64,000 bases of DNA from Amedibacterium intestinale (GTDB lineage Bacteria; Bacillota_I; Bacilli_A; Erysipelotrichales; Erysipelotrichaceae): the NCBI RefSeq assembly GCF_010537335.1, contig NZ_AP019711.1, positions 620,001 to 684,000 on the forward strand. Direction: 5' to 3'. Made by a program: the position numbers and the translations under genes. The notes beneath the pieces were generated by a model. That model was not told where the DNA came from and did not search any database. It was given only the letters and a program-made list of their open reading frames with translations. Below, one piece after another: positions 8,325-15,505 of the stretch; the stretch's first letter is position 1; each line of letters begins with the position of its first letter.

Positions 8325-8951
8325 ATGAAATTACAGATTGCTTTAGATACATTATCATTGGAAGAATGTATCATATTGTTAGAACAAACAAAGGGAAATG
8401 TTGATATTGCAGAAGTAGGAACTCCTTTTATCATTGAAGAAGGAATGCGGCCTGTAAGAGAATTGAAAAAGAGATTTCCTGAAATTGAAATTCTTGCTGA
8501 TACAAAAATTATGGATGCAGGTGAATTAGAAGCTTCCAGTGCATTTAAAGCGGGTGCTGATATCGTTACAGTTTTAGGCGTCAGCAATGATGAAACGATT
8601 TTAGGAGCGATTAAAGCCGCAAAGCAACATGGTGGTAAAATTATGATTGATATGATTGCGGTTAAAAATCTTGTAGAACGTGCAAAAGAGATTGATGCAA
8701 TGGGAGTGGATTATATTTGCGTTCATACTGCATTTGATGTACAGAAAAGTGGAAAAGATCCGCTAGATGAATTAAAAATGATAAACAAAGTTATCTGCAA
8801 TGCGAAATCAGCGGTTGCTGGTGGTGTAAAATTATCTACTATTGATGAGATAGTAGAGGAAGGGGCAGAAATCATTGTAGTTGGAGGAGCCATTTGCAAT
8901 GCAGAAAATAAAAGCGAAACTGCAAAAGAAATGAAAAAACATTTACAATAA
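8325..8951 (+). CDS. hxlA: 3-hexulose-6-phosphate synthase
   Basis: A 208-residue TIM-barrel enzyme of the orotidine-monophosphate-decarboxylase superfamily, condensing formaldehyde with ribulose 5-phosphate (or running in reverse to make ribulose 5-phosphate). The first strand LQIALDT, the DTKIMDAG active-site motif at about residues 64-71, YICVHTAFD and the phosphate-binding VAGGVKL and IIVVGGAI motifs match B. subtilis HxlA closely as I remember it. 3-Keto-L-gulonate-6-phosphate decarboxylase is the main alternative, but the adjacent isomerase argues for HPS. Confidence 0.9.
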   Translation: MKLQIALDTLSLEECIILLEQTKGNVDIAEVGTPFIIEEGMRPVRELKKRFPEIEILADTKIMDAGELEASSAFKAGADIVTVLGVSNDETILGAIKAAKQHGGKIMIDMIAVKNLVERAKEIDAMGVDYICVHTAFDVQKSGKDPLDELKMINKVICNAKSAVAGGVKLSTIDEIVEEGAEIIVVGGAICNAENKSETAKEMKKHLQ

Positions 8952-8963
8952 GGAGAGAGCGAT

Positions 8964-9524
8964 ATGCTATATAAAGAATATGCAAATAAAGTTTTAGATG
9001 AATTGCGTCACACATTGACAGCTGTGGATCAGGAAAGCGCAAAAACATTTGTTAATCTTGTTGAAGAGGCAGATGAGGTGTTCTGTGCAGGGGCTGGAAG
9101 AAGTGGATTCCAGGTAAAAGGATTTGCTATGCGATTAATGCATATGGGTATTTCCAGTTATGTTGTTGGTGAAACATGTACTCCAAATATTAAAGAGGGA
9201 GGGCTATTGGTTATCTGCAGCGGATCTGGTGAGACAAAAAGTTTGGTAAATCATACAAAAAAAGCGAAAGAAATGAACGCAAAAGTTGCGATAATTACAA
9301 TTAATCCAAAATCAACAATTGCATCACTGGCGGATGTAGTAGTAGAAATCAGTGCACCATCTCCAAAAAGTGAAAAACAGGGAGATGTAGTTTCTATTCA
9401 GCCTATGGGTTCTTTGTTTGAACAAAGTGAGGGAATCTTTATGGATATTGCTATTATGATGCTGATGGAAAGAAAAAACATGACGAGTGATACGATGTTT
9501 GGACGTCATGCAAATATGGAGTGA
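8964..9524 (+). CDS. hxlB: 6-phospho-3-hexuloisomerase
   Basis: A 186-residue SIS-domain isomerase that converts 3-hexulose 6-phosphate to fructose 6-phosphate, the second step of the ribulose monophosphate pathway. Visible motifs are FCAGAGRSG (residues 31-40 region), the SGSGETKSL sugar-phosphate loop, ITINPKSTI, and IQPMGSLFEQ near the C-terminus, all characteristic of HxlB. It lies 12 bases after hxlA with its own AAGGAGAG site and is followed closely by the cupin gene, forming one operon. Confidence 0.92.
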   Translation: MLYKEYANKVLDELRHTLTAVDQESAKTFVNLVEEADEVFCAGAGRSGFQVKGFAMRLMHMGISSYVVGETCTPNIKEGGLLVICSGSGETKSLVNHTKKAKEMNAKVAIITINPKSTIASLADVVVEISAPSPKSEKQGDVVSIQPMGSLFEQSEGIFMDIAIMMLMERKNMTSDTMFGRHANME

Positions 9525-9528
9525 TATT

Positions 9529-9885
9529 ATGAAGTCCGAAGTAGAAAAGTTTGTAGAAAAACCATGGGGCTATGAGAAATGGATAGCTGTTACGAAAAAT
9601 TATGCTTTAAAAGAAATCTTTCTAAAAAAAGGATGTCGAACGTCTTTACAGTATCATGAATACAAAGAAGAACATTGCTATGTATTATCTGGGAAAATTT
9701 CTATTGAAGAAGATAATGATAAAAAAGAATTAGAAACACATATTTATGTTCCAGGAGATATCGTTCATGCACTTCCTTATTATAAACATCGTTTAACAGC
9801 CTTAGAAGATAGTATATTTATAGAGGTAAGTACTCCGTATTTAGATGATGTAATACGTGTAGAAGACGATTTCAATAGGAAATAA
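9529..9885 (+). CDS. Small cupin, mannose-6-phosphate isomerase type II-like
   Basis: A 118-residue single-domain cupin. The start KPWGYEKWIA and the metal motif QYHEYKEEHCYVLSG (two His and a Glu in cupin motif 1), followed by a PGDIVHALPYYKHRLTA second motif, match the C-terminal cupin of ManC/type II mannose-6-phosphate isomerases. ATG 9529 starts four bases after the hxlB stop, so it belongs to that operon. It probably isomerises a sugar or sugar phosphate linked to the hexulose pathway; the substrate is not known. Confidence 0.8.
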   Translation: MKSEVEKFVEKPWGYEKWIAVTKNYALKEIFLKKGCRTSLQYHEYKEEHCYVLSGKISIEEDNDKKELETHIYVPGDIVHALPYYKHRLTALEDSIFIEVSTPYLDDVIRVEDDFNRK

Positions 9886-10099
9886 AGATATTTTGATATT
9901 GAAAAATGGCATTAATAAACTAAAAACTTTTATTGGAAGATAAAGTGTTATAAGATGATGCTTGAATAGTTATTTAAGCAGATAAATAGTTCCTGTTTTA
10001 GGGTAGAGAGTATCTCTTCTTGAGGGGGAAAGCTTTTATATCTTATCTATTGTCTAATATAAAAGAACATGAAAATAAGAAACAACATACACTTTTCAT

Positions 10100-10133
10100 G
10101 GCAGTTGGTTTTATATCAGCTGTCTATTTTTTT
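10100..10133 (+). terminator. Probable terminator of the hxl operon
   Basis: GGCAGTTG (10100-10107) pairs over eight positions (two G-T) with CAGCTGTC (10117-10124), followed by a T-rich run. It lies 215 bases after the cupin stop. Confidence 0.6.
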
Positions 10134-10591
10134 GAGGTTAGTATTTGCAAGGAATTTCACAGATCAATTTTTTAAATCCAAAAATTCAAATACTATTTTT
10201 AAATAATGAAACAGAAAGGAATACACATTTAATTAATGGTTTCTGAAAAATTAAAAAAATTGTGAGATATAGAAAAGGAGAAATATTATAGTAAGATGTA
10301 TTTAGGTGGTATCAATACAGAAGAAAAATAATTAAGTATGATCTATGATATTAAAACTTTATATAGAAGATGTCCTCAGAGTGATGGAGGATTTAGTGAA
10401 GATAAGGAAGAAAATCTGTTTGGATTCACATAAGTGTGCATATATCGTGATTTTATGGATTGATTATATAGATAAATTGGAGATTTTGGGCGTAAGTCAT
10501 AAAGTGCCTATGAGCGTTGAATTTGAAAAAGTATTATATTTATGGCTTTTGAGATTGGTTCAATATAAAAACATAATTCTGCTGTTTCTTT

Positions 10592-10599
10592 CATATATT
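10592..10599 (+). promoter_or_regulatory. Weak candidate sigma-E -10 element upstream of yqfC
   Basis: CATATATT resembles the sigma-E -10 consensus CATACANT, with ACATAAT (10571-10577) 14 bases upstream as a poor -35. yqfC is a sigma-E gene in B. subtilis. Confidence 0.25.
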
Positions 10600-10618
10600 G
10601 AATTGAAGGAGTGAGGGC

Positions 10619-10813
10619 ATGCTTTCGATACGTAAAAATCAAATGACGATTGCACAATATGATAAAATCTGTCTTGTAACAAATACTATGGTGGTGCTTG
10701 AAGTACATGGAAAAACAGTGAAAATTCAAGGGGAAGATTTGCAGGTTTCTGCTTTAGAAAAAGAAGAAGTAGCTTTAAAAGGTTTGTTTCAGTCGATAAC
10801 ATTCCATGAATAA
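10619..10813 (+). CDS. yqfC: Sporulation protein YqfC (YabP/YqfC family)
   Basis: A 64-residue protein aligning with the second half of the YabP/YqfC domain (VVLEVHGKTVKIQG...). It is shorter than the roughly 90 residues usual in Bacillus, lacking the N-terminal third. GGAGTGAGG precedes ATG 10619. It overlaps yqfD by eight bases, and the yqfC-yqfD-phoH order is conserved in spore formers. In B. subtilis the pair is expressed in the mother cell under sigma-E; the molecular role is not established. Confidence 0.82.
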   Translation: MLSIRKNQMTIAQYDKICLVTNTMVVLEVHGKTVKIQGEDLQVSALEKEEVALKGLFQSITFHE

Positions 10814-11723
10814 GAAAGAAATTGGTCTTGATCGCTGGCAGATTCAAATGCAGGCAAGCTCTTTTTTGAATTTATGTAAAAAACAGTCTATCGATGTATT
10901 TGACTGTACATTCAAGAATTCACATATAAGTTTTTATTCACCTGTATTTGAACGCATGCATATACATCACACATTTCCTGATGCAGTTTTACTTAATACA
11001 ACAGGGATGTTAGGATATTTTTTTCGTTCTTTAAAAAAGCCTGCATTTGTTATTTCTATTTTACTTTCTATAGGATTGTGGATGTTTTTATCACAGTTTG
11101 TTTTCTCGGTGGAAATTCATGGGGAAGATTCAATGTGTAAAAAAGCAATTCAGGATACGATGCATTCCTTAGGCTATAACATTCCTTTTTCCGCAGATGA
11201 AAGCGAGATAAAAAAAGAGTTGAAAATGAGATTGTCTGATAAAGTAGCATGGCTGGAAGTTGAAAAACAAGGGAGCAGTCTGCACATTGCTTATACACCA
11301 AAAGAACACGCGCAAATAAAGCAAACTTCAAGAAAACAGCTGTATGCGTTAAAAGATGGTATGATTGCAAGATTTGATATTAAACATGGAGAAAAAATCG
11401 CAAAGGTAAACCAGATCGTTCATAAAGGAGACTTGCTTGTAGCAAACTCTTTAAGTGACAGTAAAGGGAGTTTGCAGGAATTAGATGTTGAGGGCAGAGT
11501 GTATGCTTATACATGGAAAGATGTAGTAGTTTATGCAAAGCCGCAGGATATAAAAGCTTTCTCTTATTTTGAAATGCTTATGGAAGCTAGAAGAGAAGTT
11601 ACAAAAGATTTTCATAAAGAAGATGAAATCATAGCAGAAAATGTTTTGCAATTCACAAAAGAACTGGGTAAAATAAAGATGGTGATTCATTATACAATGC
11701 TTCAAGATATTACATCACCATAA
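10806..11723 (+). CDS. yqfD: Sporulation protein YqfD (SpoIV-like)
   Basis: A 305-residue protein with one clear membrane segment at about residues 78-100 (FVISILLSIGLWMFLSQFVF) following a short cytoplasmic domain, then a large extracytoplasmic region containing a FtsQ/POTRA-like VEIHGEDSM segment. This is the architecture of YqfD, a sporulation protein required in the mother cell; it is shorter than the approximately 400-residue B. subtilis protein. It is coupled to yqfC by overlap and is followed 10 bases later by phoH. Confidence 0.85.
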   Translation: MNKKEIGLDRWQIQMQASSFLNLCKKQSIDVFDCTFKNSHISFYSPVFERMHIHHTFPDAVLLNTTGMLGYFFRSLKKPAFVISILLSIGLWMFLSQFVFSVEIHGEDSMCKKAIQDTMHSLGYNIPFSADESEIKKELKMRLSDKVAWLEVEKQGSSLHIAYTPKEHAQIKQTSRKQLYALKDGMIARFDIKHGEKIAKVNQIVHKGDLLVANSLSDSKGSLQELDVEGRVYAYTWKDVVVYAKPQDIKAFSYFEMLMEARREVTKDFHKEDEIIAENVLQFTKELGKIKMVIHYTMLQDITSP

Positions 11724-11733
11724 AGGAGAAGTT

Positions 11734-12714
11734 ATGAAAAAACAGTACCAAATACCCTTAGAAGAATATCCAATGGAATGGATTGCAGCTTTTTGCGGTT
11801 CACAAGATAAGAATTTATCAATGATATGCGAAGCTTTTTCCTGTGAGATTGTTGTAAGGAATAATGTTTGTAAAGTCTTGTGTGAACAAGAAACAGATTT
11901 TATACATGTACAGCATGTTGTGCAGGCTATTTTTGAAATGTTGGAACATTTACATGAAATTCAGCCTAGAGACATACAATATATCACTCGTTTGGAAAAG
12001 CTGGATCGATTATCTGATTTATCTTTAACATATCAAAAACCAATAGGAAAAACAGTGAATGGAAAACTGATTTATCCTAAAACAATTGGACAAAGAAATT
12101 TGTTTTGCTGCATGTGCAAATCGGAAATTGTTTTTGCCAGTGGTGTAGCTGGAACCGGGAAAACCTACCTGGCTGTTGTGTATGCGGCTACATTGTTAAA
12201 AAAAGGAGAAATTCGTAAGATCGTTTTAACAAGACCAGCGGTTGAGGCTGGAGAAAACCTTGGCTTTTTGCCTGGAGATTTAAAAGAAAAGGTAGATCCA
12301 TATTTACGACCACTGTATGATGCTTTATATGATGTGTTAGGAAAAGAACAGGTAGAAAAACTTTTAGAAAAAGAAATTATTGAAATTGCTCCATTGGCAT
12401 ATATGCGAGGAAGAACATTGGATAATGCTTTTATTATTCTGGATGAAGCTCAAAATACAACACGTGCACAAATGAAGATGTTTTTGACACGTATGGGGTA
12501 TCACTCTAGAATTGTCATAACAGGAGATGTTTCGCAGATTGATTTGATACGTAAAAAAGATAGTGGACTTGTCAATGCGAAAGCAATTTTAGATGGGATA
12601 GAAGGGATTTCTTTTGTGGAATTAACAAGTTTGGACGTTGTGCGTCACCCATTGGTTCAAAAGATTATAGAACGTTATGAAAGGGAGGAAGGAACATGGC
12701 AAGAATCTTATTAA
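11734..12714 (+). CDS. phoH: PhoH-like ATPase (YbeZ type)
   Basis: A 326-residue protein with a KH-like N-terminal part and the PhoH P-loop ATPase domain. Walker A GVAGTGKTY is at about residues 137-145, FIILDEAQNT supplies Walker B, and the LTRPAVEAGE and VITGDVSQIDL motifs are also present. The family pairs functionally with the rRNA-maturation endonuclease YbeY, whose gene usually follows directly. Here about 4.7 kb of two-component and phosphate-transport genes intervene. Its 3' end overlaps the response regulator gene. Confidence 0.93.
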   Translation: MKKQYQIPLEEYPMEWIAAFCGSQDKNLSMICEAFSCEIVVRNNVCKVLCEQETDFIHVQHVVQAIFEMLEHLHEIQPRDIQYITRLEKLDRLSDLSLTYQKPIGKTVNGKLIYPKTIGQRNLFCCMCKSEIVFASGVAGTGKTYLAVVYAATLLKKGEIRKIVLTRPAVEAGENLGFLPGDLKEKVDPYLRPLYDALYDVLGKEQVEKLLEKEIIEIAPLAYMRGRTLDNAFIILDEAQNTTRAQMKMFLTRMGYHSRIVITGDVSQIDLIRKKDSGLVNAKAILDGIEGISFVELTSLDVVRHPLVQKIIERYEREEGTWQESY

Positions 12715-13373
12715 TAGAGGATGAAGTAAATATTCGTAAGATTACAGCTTATGATTTAAGAAATGCAAATTATGAAATTGTAGAATGTGCGGATGGAAAA
12801 GAAGCAATTGAACTGGCGAAAAGAGAAGAATTTGATGTATATATTATTGACTGGATGCTTCCTCATGTCAGTGGTATTGATATTGTTAAGGCATTACGTG
12901 CGAATAATGTTGACAGTATTTTAATCATGCTTACTGCCAGAGATGATGAAGCAGATGTTTTATATGCTTTTGAAAATGGTGTAGATGATTATATTACAAA
13001 ACCATTCTCTCCAAGAGAATTGCTGGCAAGAGTAAATGCGCATTTAAAACGTCAAAAGAAGAAAGAAGAAAGACTTTTGGCTGGTAAACTTTCTATGGAT
13101 ATGAAAAGAAGAGAGGCATTTATTGATAATGAAGGAATCACATTAACAAAAAAAGAATTTGATTTGCTGGAATATTTTGTAAGAAATAAAGGGGTTGTTT
13201 TATCTAGAGACAATATTTTAAATGATATTTGGGGATTTGACTATGATGGAGATACCCGTATCGTAGATGTACATGTATTTAAGCTTAGAAATAAGCTTCA
13301 AAAAGCAAGTGTTACAATAAAATCAAGCAGAGGTGTAGGATATTTGCTGGAGGAACTTCATGAAGCAGCCTAG
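12696..13373 (+). CDS. OmpR/PhoB-family response regulator
   Basis: A 225-residue two-domain regulator. The receiver has the acidic pocket E9/D10, phosphoacceptor D52 (YIIDWMLP) and K102 (ITKPFSP). The winged-helix DNA-binding domain (about residues 125-222) contains LTKKEFDLLEYFVRNKG and the GVGYLLEE wing. It overlaps phoH upstream and the kinase downstream (14 bases). Its proximity to a Na/phosphate cotransporter with a PhoU tail suggests a PhoP/PhoB-like phosphate role, which is inference. Confidence 0.92.
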   Translation: MARILLIEDEVNIRKITAYDLRNANYEIVECADGKEAIELAKREEFDVYIIDWMLPHVSGIDIVKALRANNVDSILIMLTARDDEADVLYAFENGVDDYITKPFSPRELLARVNAHLKRQKKKEERLLAGKLSMDMKRREAFIDNEGITLTKKEFDLLEYFVRNKGVVLSRDNILNDIWGFDYDGDTRIVDVHVFKLRNKLQKASVTIKSSRGVGYLLEELHEAA

Positions 13374-14580
13374 ATGGTTATGGTTTGTTATCCTGTTTGT
13401 GCTATCTAGTGTCATTCAGTATTTTTTCTCTGTAAATGTTTATGTTTTATTATTTATCGTATGTACTTCATCTTTTGTATTAAGTGAATGTTTTGCACAG
13501 TTTAAATATACATTAAGTAAAAGGGAAAATAAGGAGCTGCAGGAAGAAATACGTACAACTGCGACAGATGCACATTTAAAAAACAAACAGCTGCTGACAG
13601 TTGTATCCAGCATTCCATATCCCATGCTTTTAATTGATCAGTTTGGCAATGTTGTTATGCATAATACAATTAAAGAAATTTGTGTTTCTGATAAACCATA
13701 TGAAAAAATAACCTATTTACATAATGATTTTGTTCATTCTGTAAGTGAATTTATTAAAGATGCATTTATTCTTGAAAAAAACATGGATAAAATCATTTCT
13801 GTGAAGAATATTGAATACCAGGCAATTAGTGTCCCTGTTACGGCAAAAGGGCACTATAGCGGATGTTTAGTTCTGTTTCAAGACATATCTAAGACACTTG
13901 AAGGAGAAAAAATGCAGAAACGTTTTATTGCGGATGCATCTCATGAACTTAAAACACCTATTGCTGTCTTAAAGGGAATGATAGAGATTTTAAATAGGGA
14001 AGATTTTCATGATGAAGAAACACAAAAAGAATTCCTTAAACAGATGGAAGTTGAAATTGAAAGATTAGATATTCTGGTTAAGGATTTATTACAGCTTTCT
14101 CGTCTATCACTTTCTACACTTATTCTTGAAAGAGAAAAGACAGATGTGAAGAAATTAGTAGAAAAAGCATTTTCTTCTTTAAAGAAAAAAGCACAAGATA
14201 AAAACATTGTATTAACTACGGATTTAAAGACAGATGAATTGTTATTTTGCGATCCAAAAAAAATATTACAGGTTTTATTGAATTTATTAAGTAATGCAAT
14301 AAAATACAGTGACACTGGTACGATAACAGTTAGAAGTTATACAGAAGATGCATATTATTTTATTGAGGTTATTGATGAAGGATGCGGATTAAAGAAAGAG
14401 GAAATAGATAAAATTTTTGATCGTTTTTATCGTGTGGATGATGCGCGTTCTAGGAAAAACGGAGGTTCAGGACTTGGCTTATCTATCGTAAAATCTATTA
14501 TGGATGCTCATGGGGGAGAAATCAGTGTAGAAAGTACGTATGGACAAGGCTCTTGTTTCCGTCTAAGATTTAATAATTAA
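13360..14580 (+). CDS. Sensor histidine kinase, PhoR-like
   Basis: A 406-residue membrane kinase. Two closely spaced N-terminal membrane segments (about residues 7-24 and 27-46) with almost no extracellular loop are followed by a PAS-like region (residues 75-180). The dimerisation domain has phospho-acceptor H195 in ASHELKTP; the ATPase domain has the N box NLLSNAIKYS, G1 DEGCGL and G2 GGSGLGLS. The lack of an external sensing loop parallels PhoR proteins that sense through the transport machinery. It is paired with the regulator just upstream. Confidence 0.92.
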   Translation: MKQPRWLWFVILFVLSSVIQYFFSVNVYVLLFIVCTSSFVLSECFAQFKYTLSKRENKELQEEIRTTATDAHLKNKQLLTVVSSIPYPMLLIDQFGNVVMHNTIKEICVSDKPYEKITYLHNDFVHSVSEFIKDAFILEKNMDKIISVKNIEYQAISVPVTAKGHYSGCLVLFQDISKTLEGEKMQKRFIADASHELKTPIAVLKGMIEILNREDFHDEETQKEFLKQMEVEIERLDILVKDLLQLSRLSLSTLILEREKTDVKKLVEKAFSSLKKKAQDKNIVLTTDLKTDELLFCDPKKILQVLLNLLSNAIKYSDTGTITVRSYTEDAYYFIEVIDEGCGLKKEEIDKIFDRFYRVDDARSRKNGGSGLGLSIVKSIMDAHGGEISVESTYGQGSCFRLRFNN

Positions 14581-14630
14581 ATATATAAAAACATTCAGGA
14601 TCTGCTGTCTCTGAATGTTTTTATATATTT
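14581..14630. terminator. Bidirectional terminator between kinase and HD-domain genes
   Basis: A stem of up to 18 bp (ATATATAAAAACATTCAG at 14581-14598 against 14611-14628) with a 12-base loop, T-rich on both strands. It serves the kinase on the plus strand and the HD gene on the minus strand. Confidence 0.85.
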
Positions 14631-14644
14631 TTCTTTTGTAGCTG

Positions 14645-15211
14645 TTATCGTTTCTCTTGTTGCAGTTTTTCTAAAGTATCTTTTCTTATTTCCTGTCGTA
14701 ACTGTGTAAGATGTGCAGAAAATCCAACACGATCATCTGCATAGGTTTTATTTAATTCATATTCATTTGATGACCATGTAGATAAATCAGAAATATTGTG
14801 TTGAATCAAAGCTTCCAAACTGTCAATAGCTTTATAAATTTTGGATTCAATGGTTTGCTGCTGCTTCATTTCGTGATATAAGGAAAGCATTTCTTCTGCC
14901 TGATTTTTTGGCAAGCTGTGTACCCATTGAAGCAGCAAAGTTTCTTCTTTTATATCATCTTTCTCGGTTTTACAAAATGTAGGAATATCTCCAGTAAAAG
15001 CTTCTCCTAAATCATGAATAATACACATTTCGATAACTTTATGCATATCTGCTTCTGGAAATTCATCTTTAATTAGAAAAGCCATTAAACTCATTAACCA
15101 GCTATGTTCGGCAACACTTTCCTGTCTGCCATTAGCACCATAACAATGGCGTGTTGTTTCTTTTAATCGTTCTGCAATTTGTAATGCATCTAATAATTCT
15201 CTTGGCTGCAT
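14645..15211 (-). CDS. HD-domain phosphohydrolase (YfbR/5'-deoxynucleotidase-like)
   Basis: A 188-residue HD-superfamily protein. The metal-binding residues read along VAEHSWLM, then CIIHDLGEAFTGD, then KAIDSLEALIQH, the pattern of YfbR-like dNMP 5'-nucleotidases. It would remove phosphate from deoxynucleoside monophosphates in the cytoplasm. ATG 15211 is supported by AAGGAGGA upstream. It is monocistronic, flanked by a tRNA gene and a shared terminator. The exact substrate cannot be read from the sequence. Confidence 0.8.
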   Translation of the reverse strand: MQPRELLDALQIAERLKETTRHCYGANGRQESVAEHSWLMSLMAFLIKDEFPEADMHKVIEMCIIHDLGEAFTGDIPTFCKTEKDDIKEETLLLQWVHSLPKNQAEEMLSLYHEMKQQQTIESKIYKAIDSLEALIQHNISDLSTWSSNEYELNKTYADDRVGFSAHLTQLRQEIRKDTLEKLQQEKR

Positions 15212-15304
15212 GATAGTATCCTCCTTGTTTTTGATTATAAACCCTTATATAGTTTTGTAAAAGGGAAAGGTTACATAAAAATACACCAAAATTTGAAAAG
15301 ATAT

Positions 15305-15329
15305 AAAAAAAGCCATAAGAATAAGGCTT
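15305..15329 (-). terminator. Terminator downstream of tRNA-Glu
   Basis: On the minus strand AAGCC...GGCTT followed by a run of seven T, 14 bases past the tRNA 3' end. Confidence 0.7.
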
Positions 15330-15342
15330 GTTAGTAATATGG

Positions 15343-15414
15343 TATCGCGTACGGGATTTGAACCCGTGATACAGCCTTGAGAGGGCTGTGGCTTAACCCC
15401 TTGCCGAACGCGAC
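15343..15414 (-). tRNA. tRNA-Glu (anticodon CTC)
   Basis: On the minus strand: acceptor GTCGCGT pairing with ACGCGAT (a terminal G-T, the rest Watson-Crick), D-stem GGC/GCC, anticodon stem CAGCC/GGCTG with loop CTCTCAA giving anticodon CTC, and T arm ACGGG-TTCAAAT-CCCGT. The 72 bases plus discriminator match the bacterial tRNA-Glu layout. CCA is not encoded (the sequence continues ACC). Confidence 0.9.
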
Positions 15415-15478
15415 AGTTCTGACAAGATTCATTATAGTACTTTATTATAAAAATTCAAGTACGAATATGATATATTTT

Positions 15479-15504
15479 ATAAAAAAGCAGAACGTGTCTG
15501 CTTT
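15479..15504 (-). terminator. Terminator of the Na/phosphate cotransporter gene
   Basis: AAAGCAGA (15484-15491) and TCTGCTTT (15497-15504) form an 8-bp stem just past the stop, with T residues following on the minus strand. Confidence 0.75.
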
Positions 15505-15505
15505 C

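Larger units (their letters stand above)
9886..10618. other. Non-coding or degenerate stretch between the hxl operon and yqfC
   Basis: About 730 bases without a convincing gene. It holds the hxl terminator (10100-10133). Beyond that, one frame around 10297-10435 reads protein-like text interrupted by stops (MYLGGINTEEK, stop, then a stretch including YDIKTLYRRCPQSDGG), suggesting a decayed gene remnant that I cannot identify. An 89-codon open frame at 10345-10614 has no ribosome site and unnatural composition. Confidence 0.4.

Noticed and set aside
10345-10614. 89-codon open frame upstream of yqfC
   Set aside because: No ribosome site, unnatural Ile/Leu-rich composition, overlaps a different frame that reads more protein-like; treated as chance.
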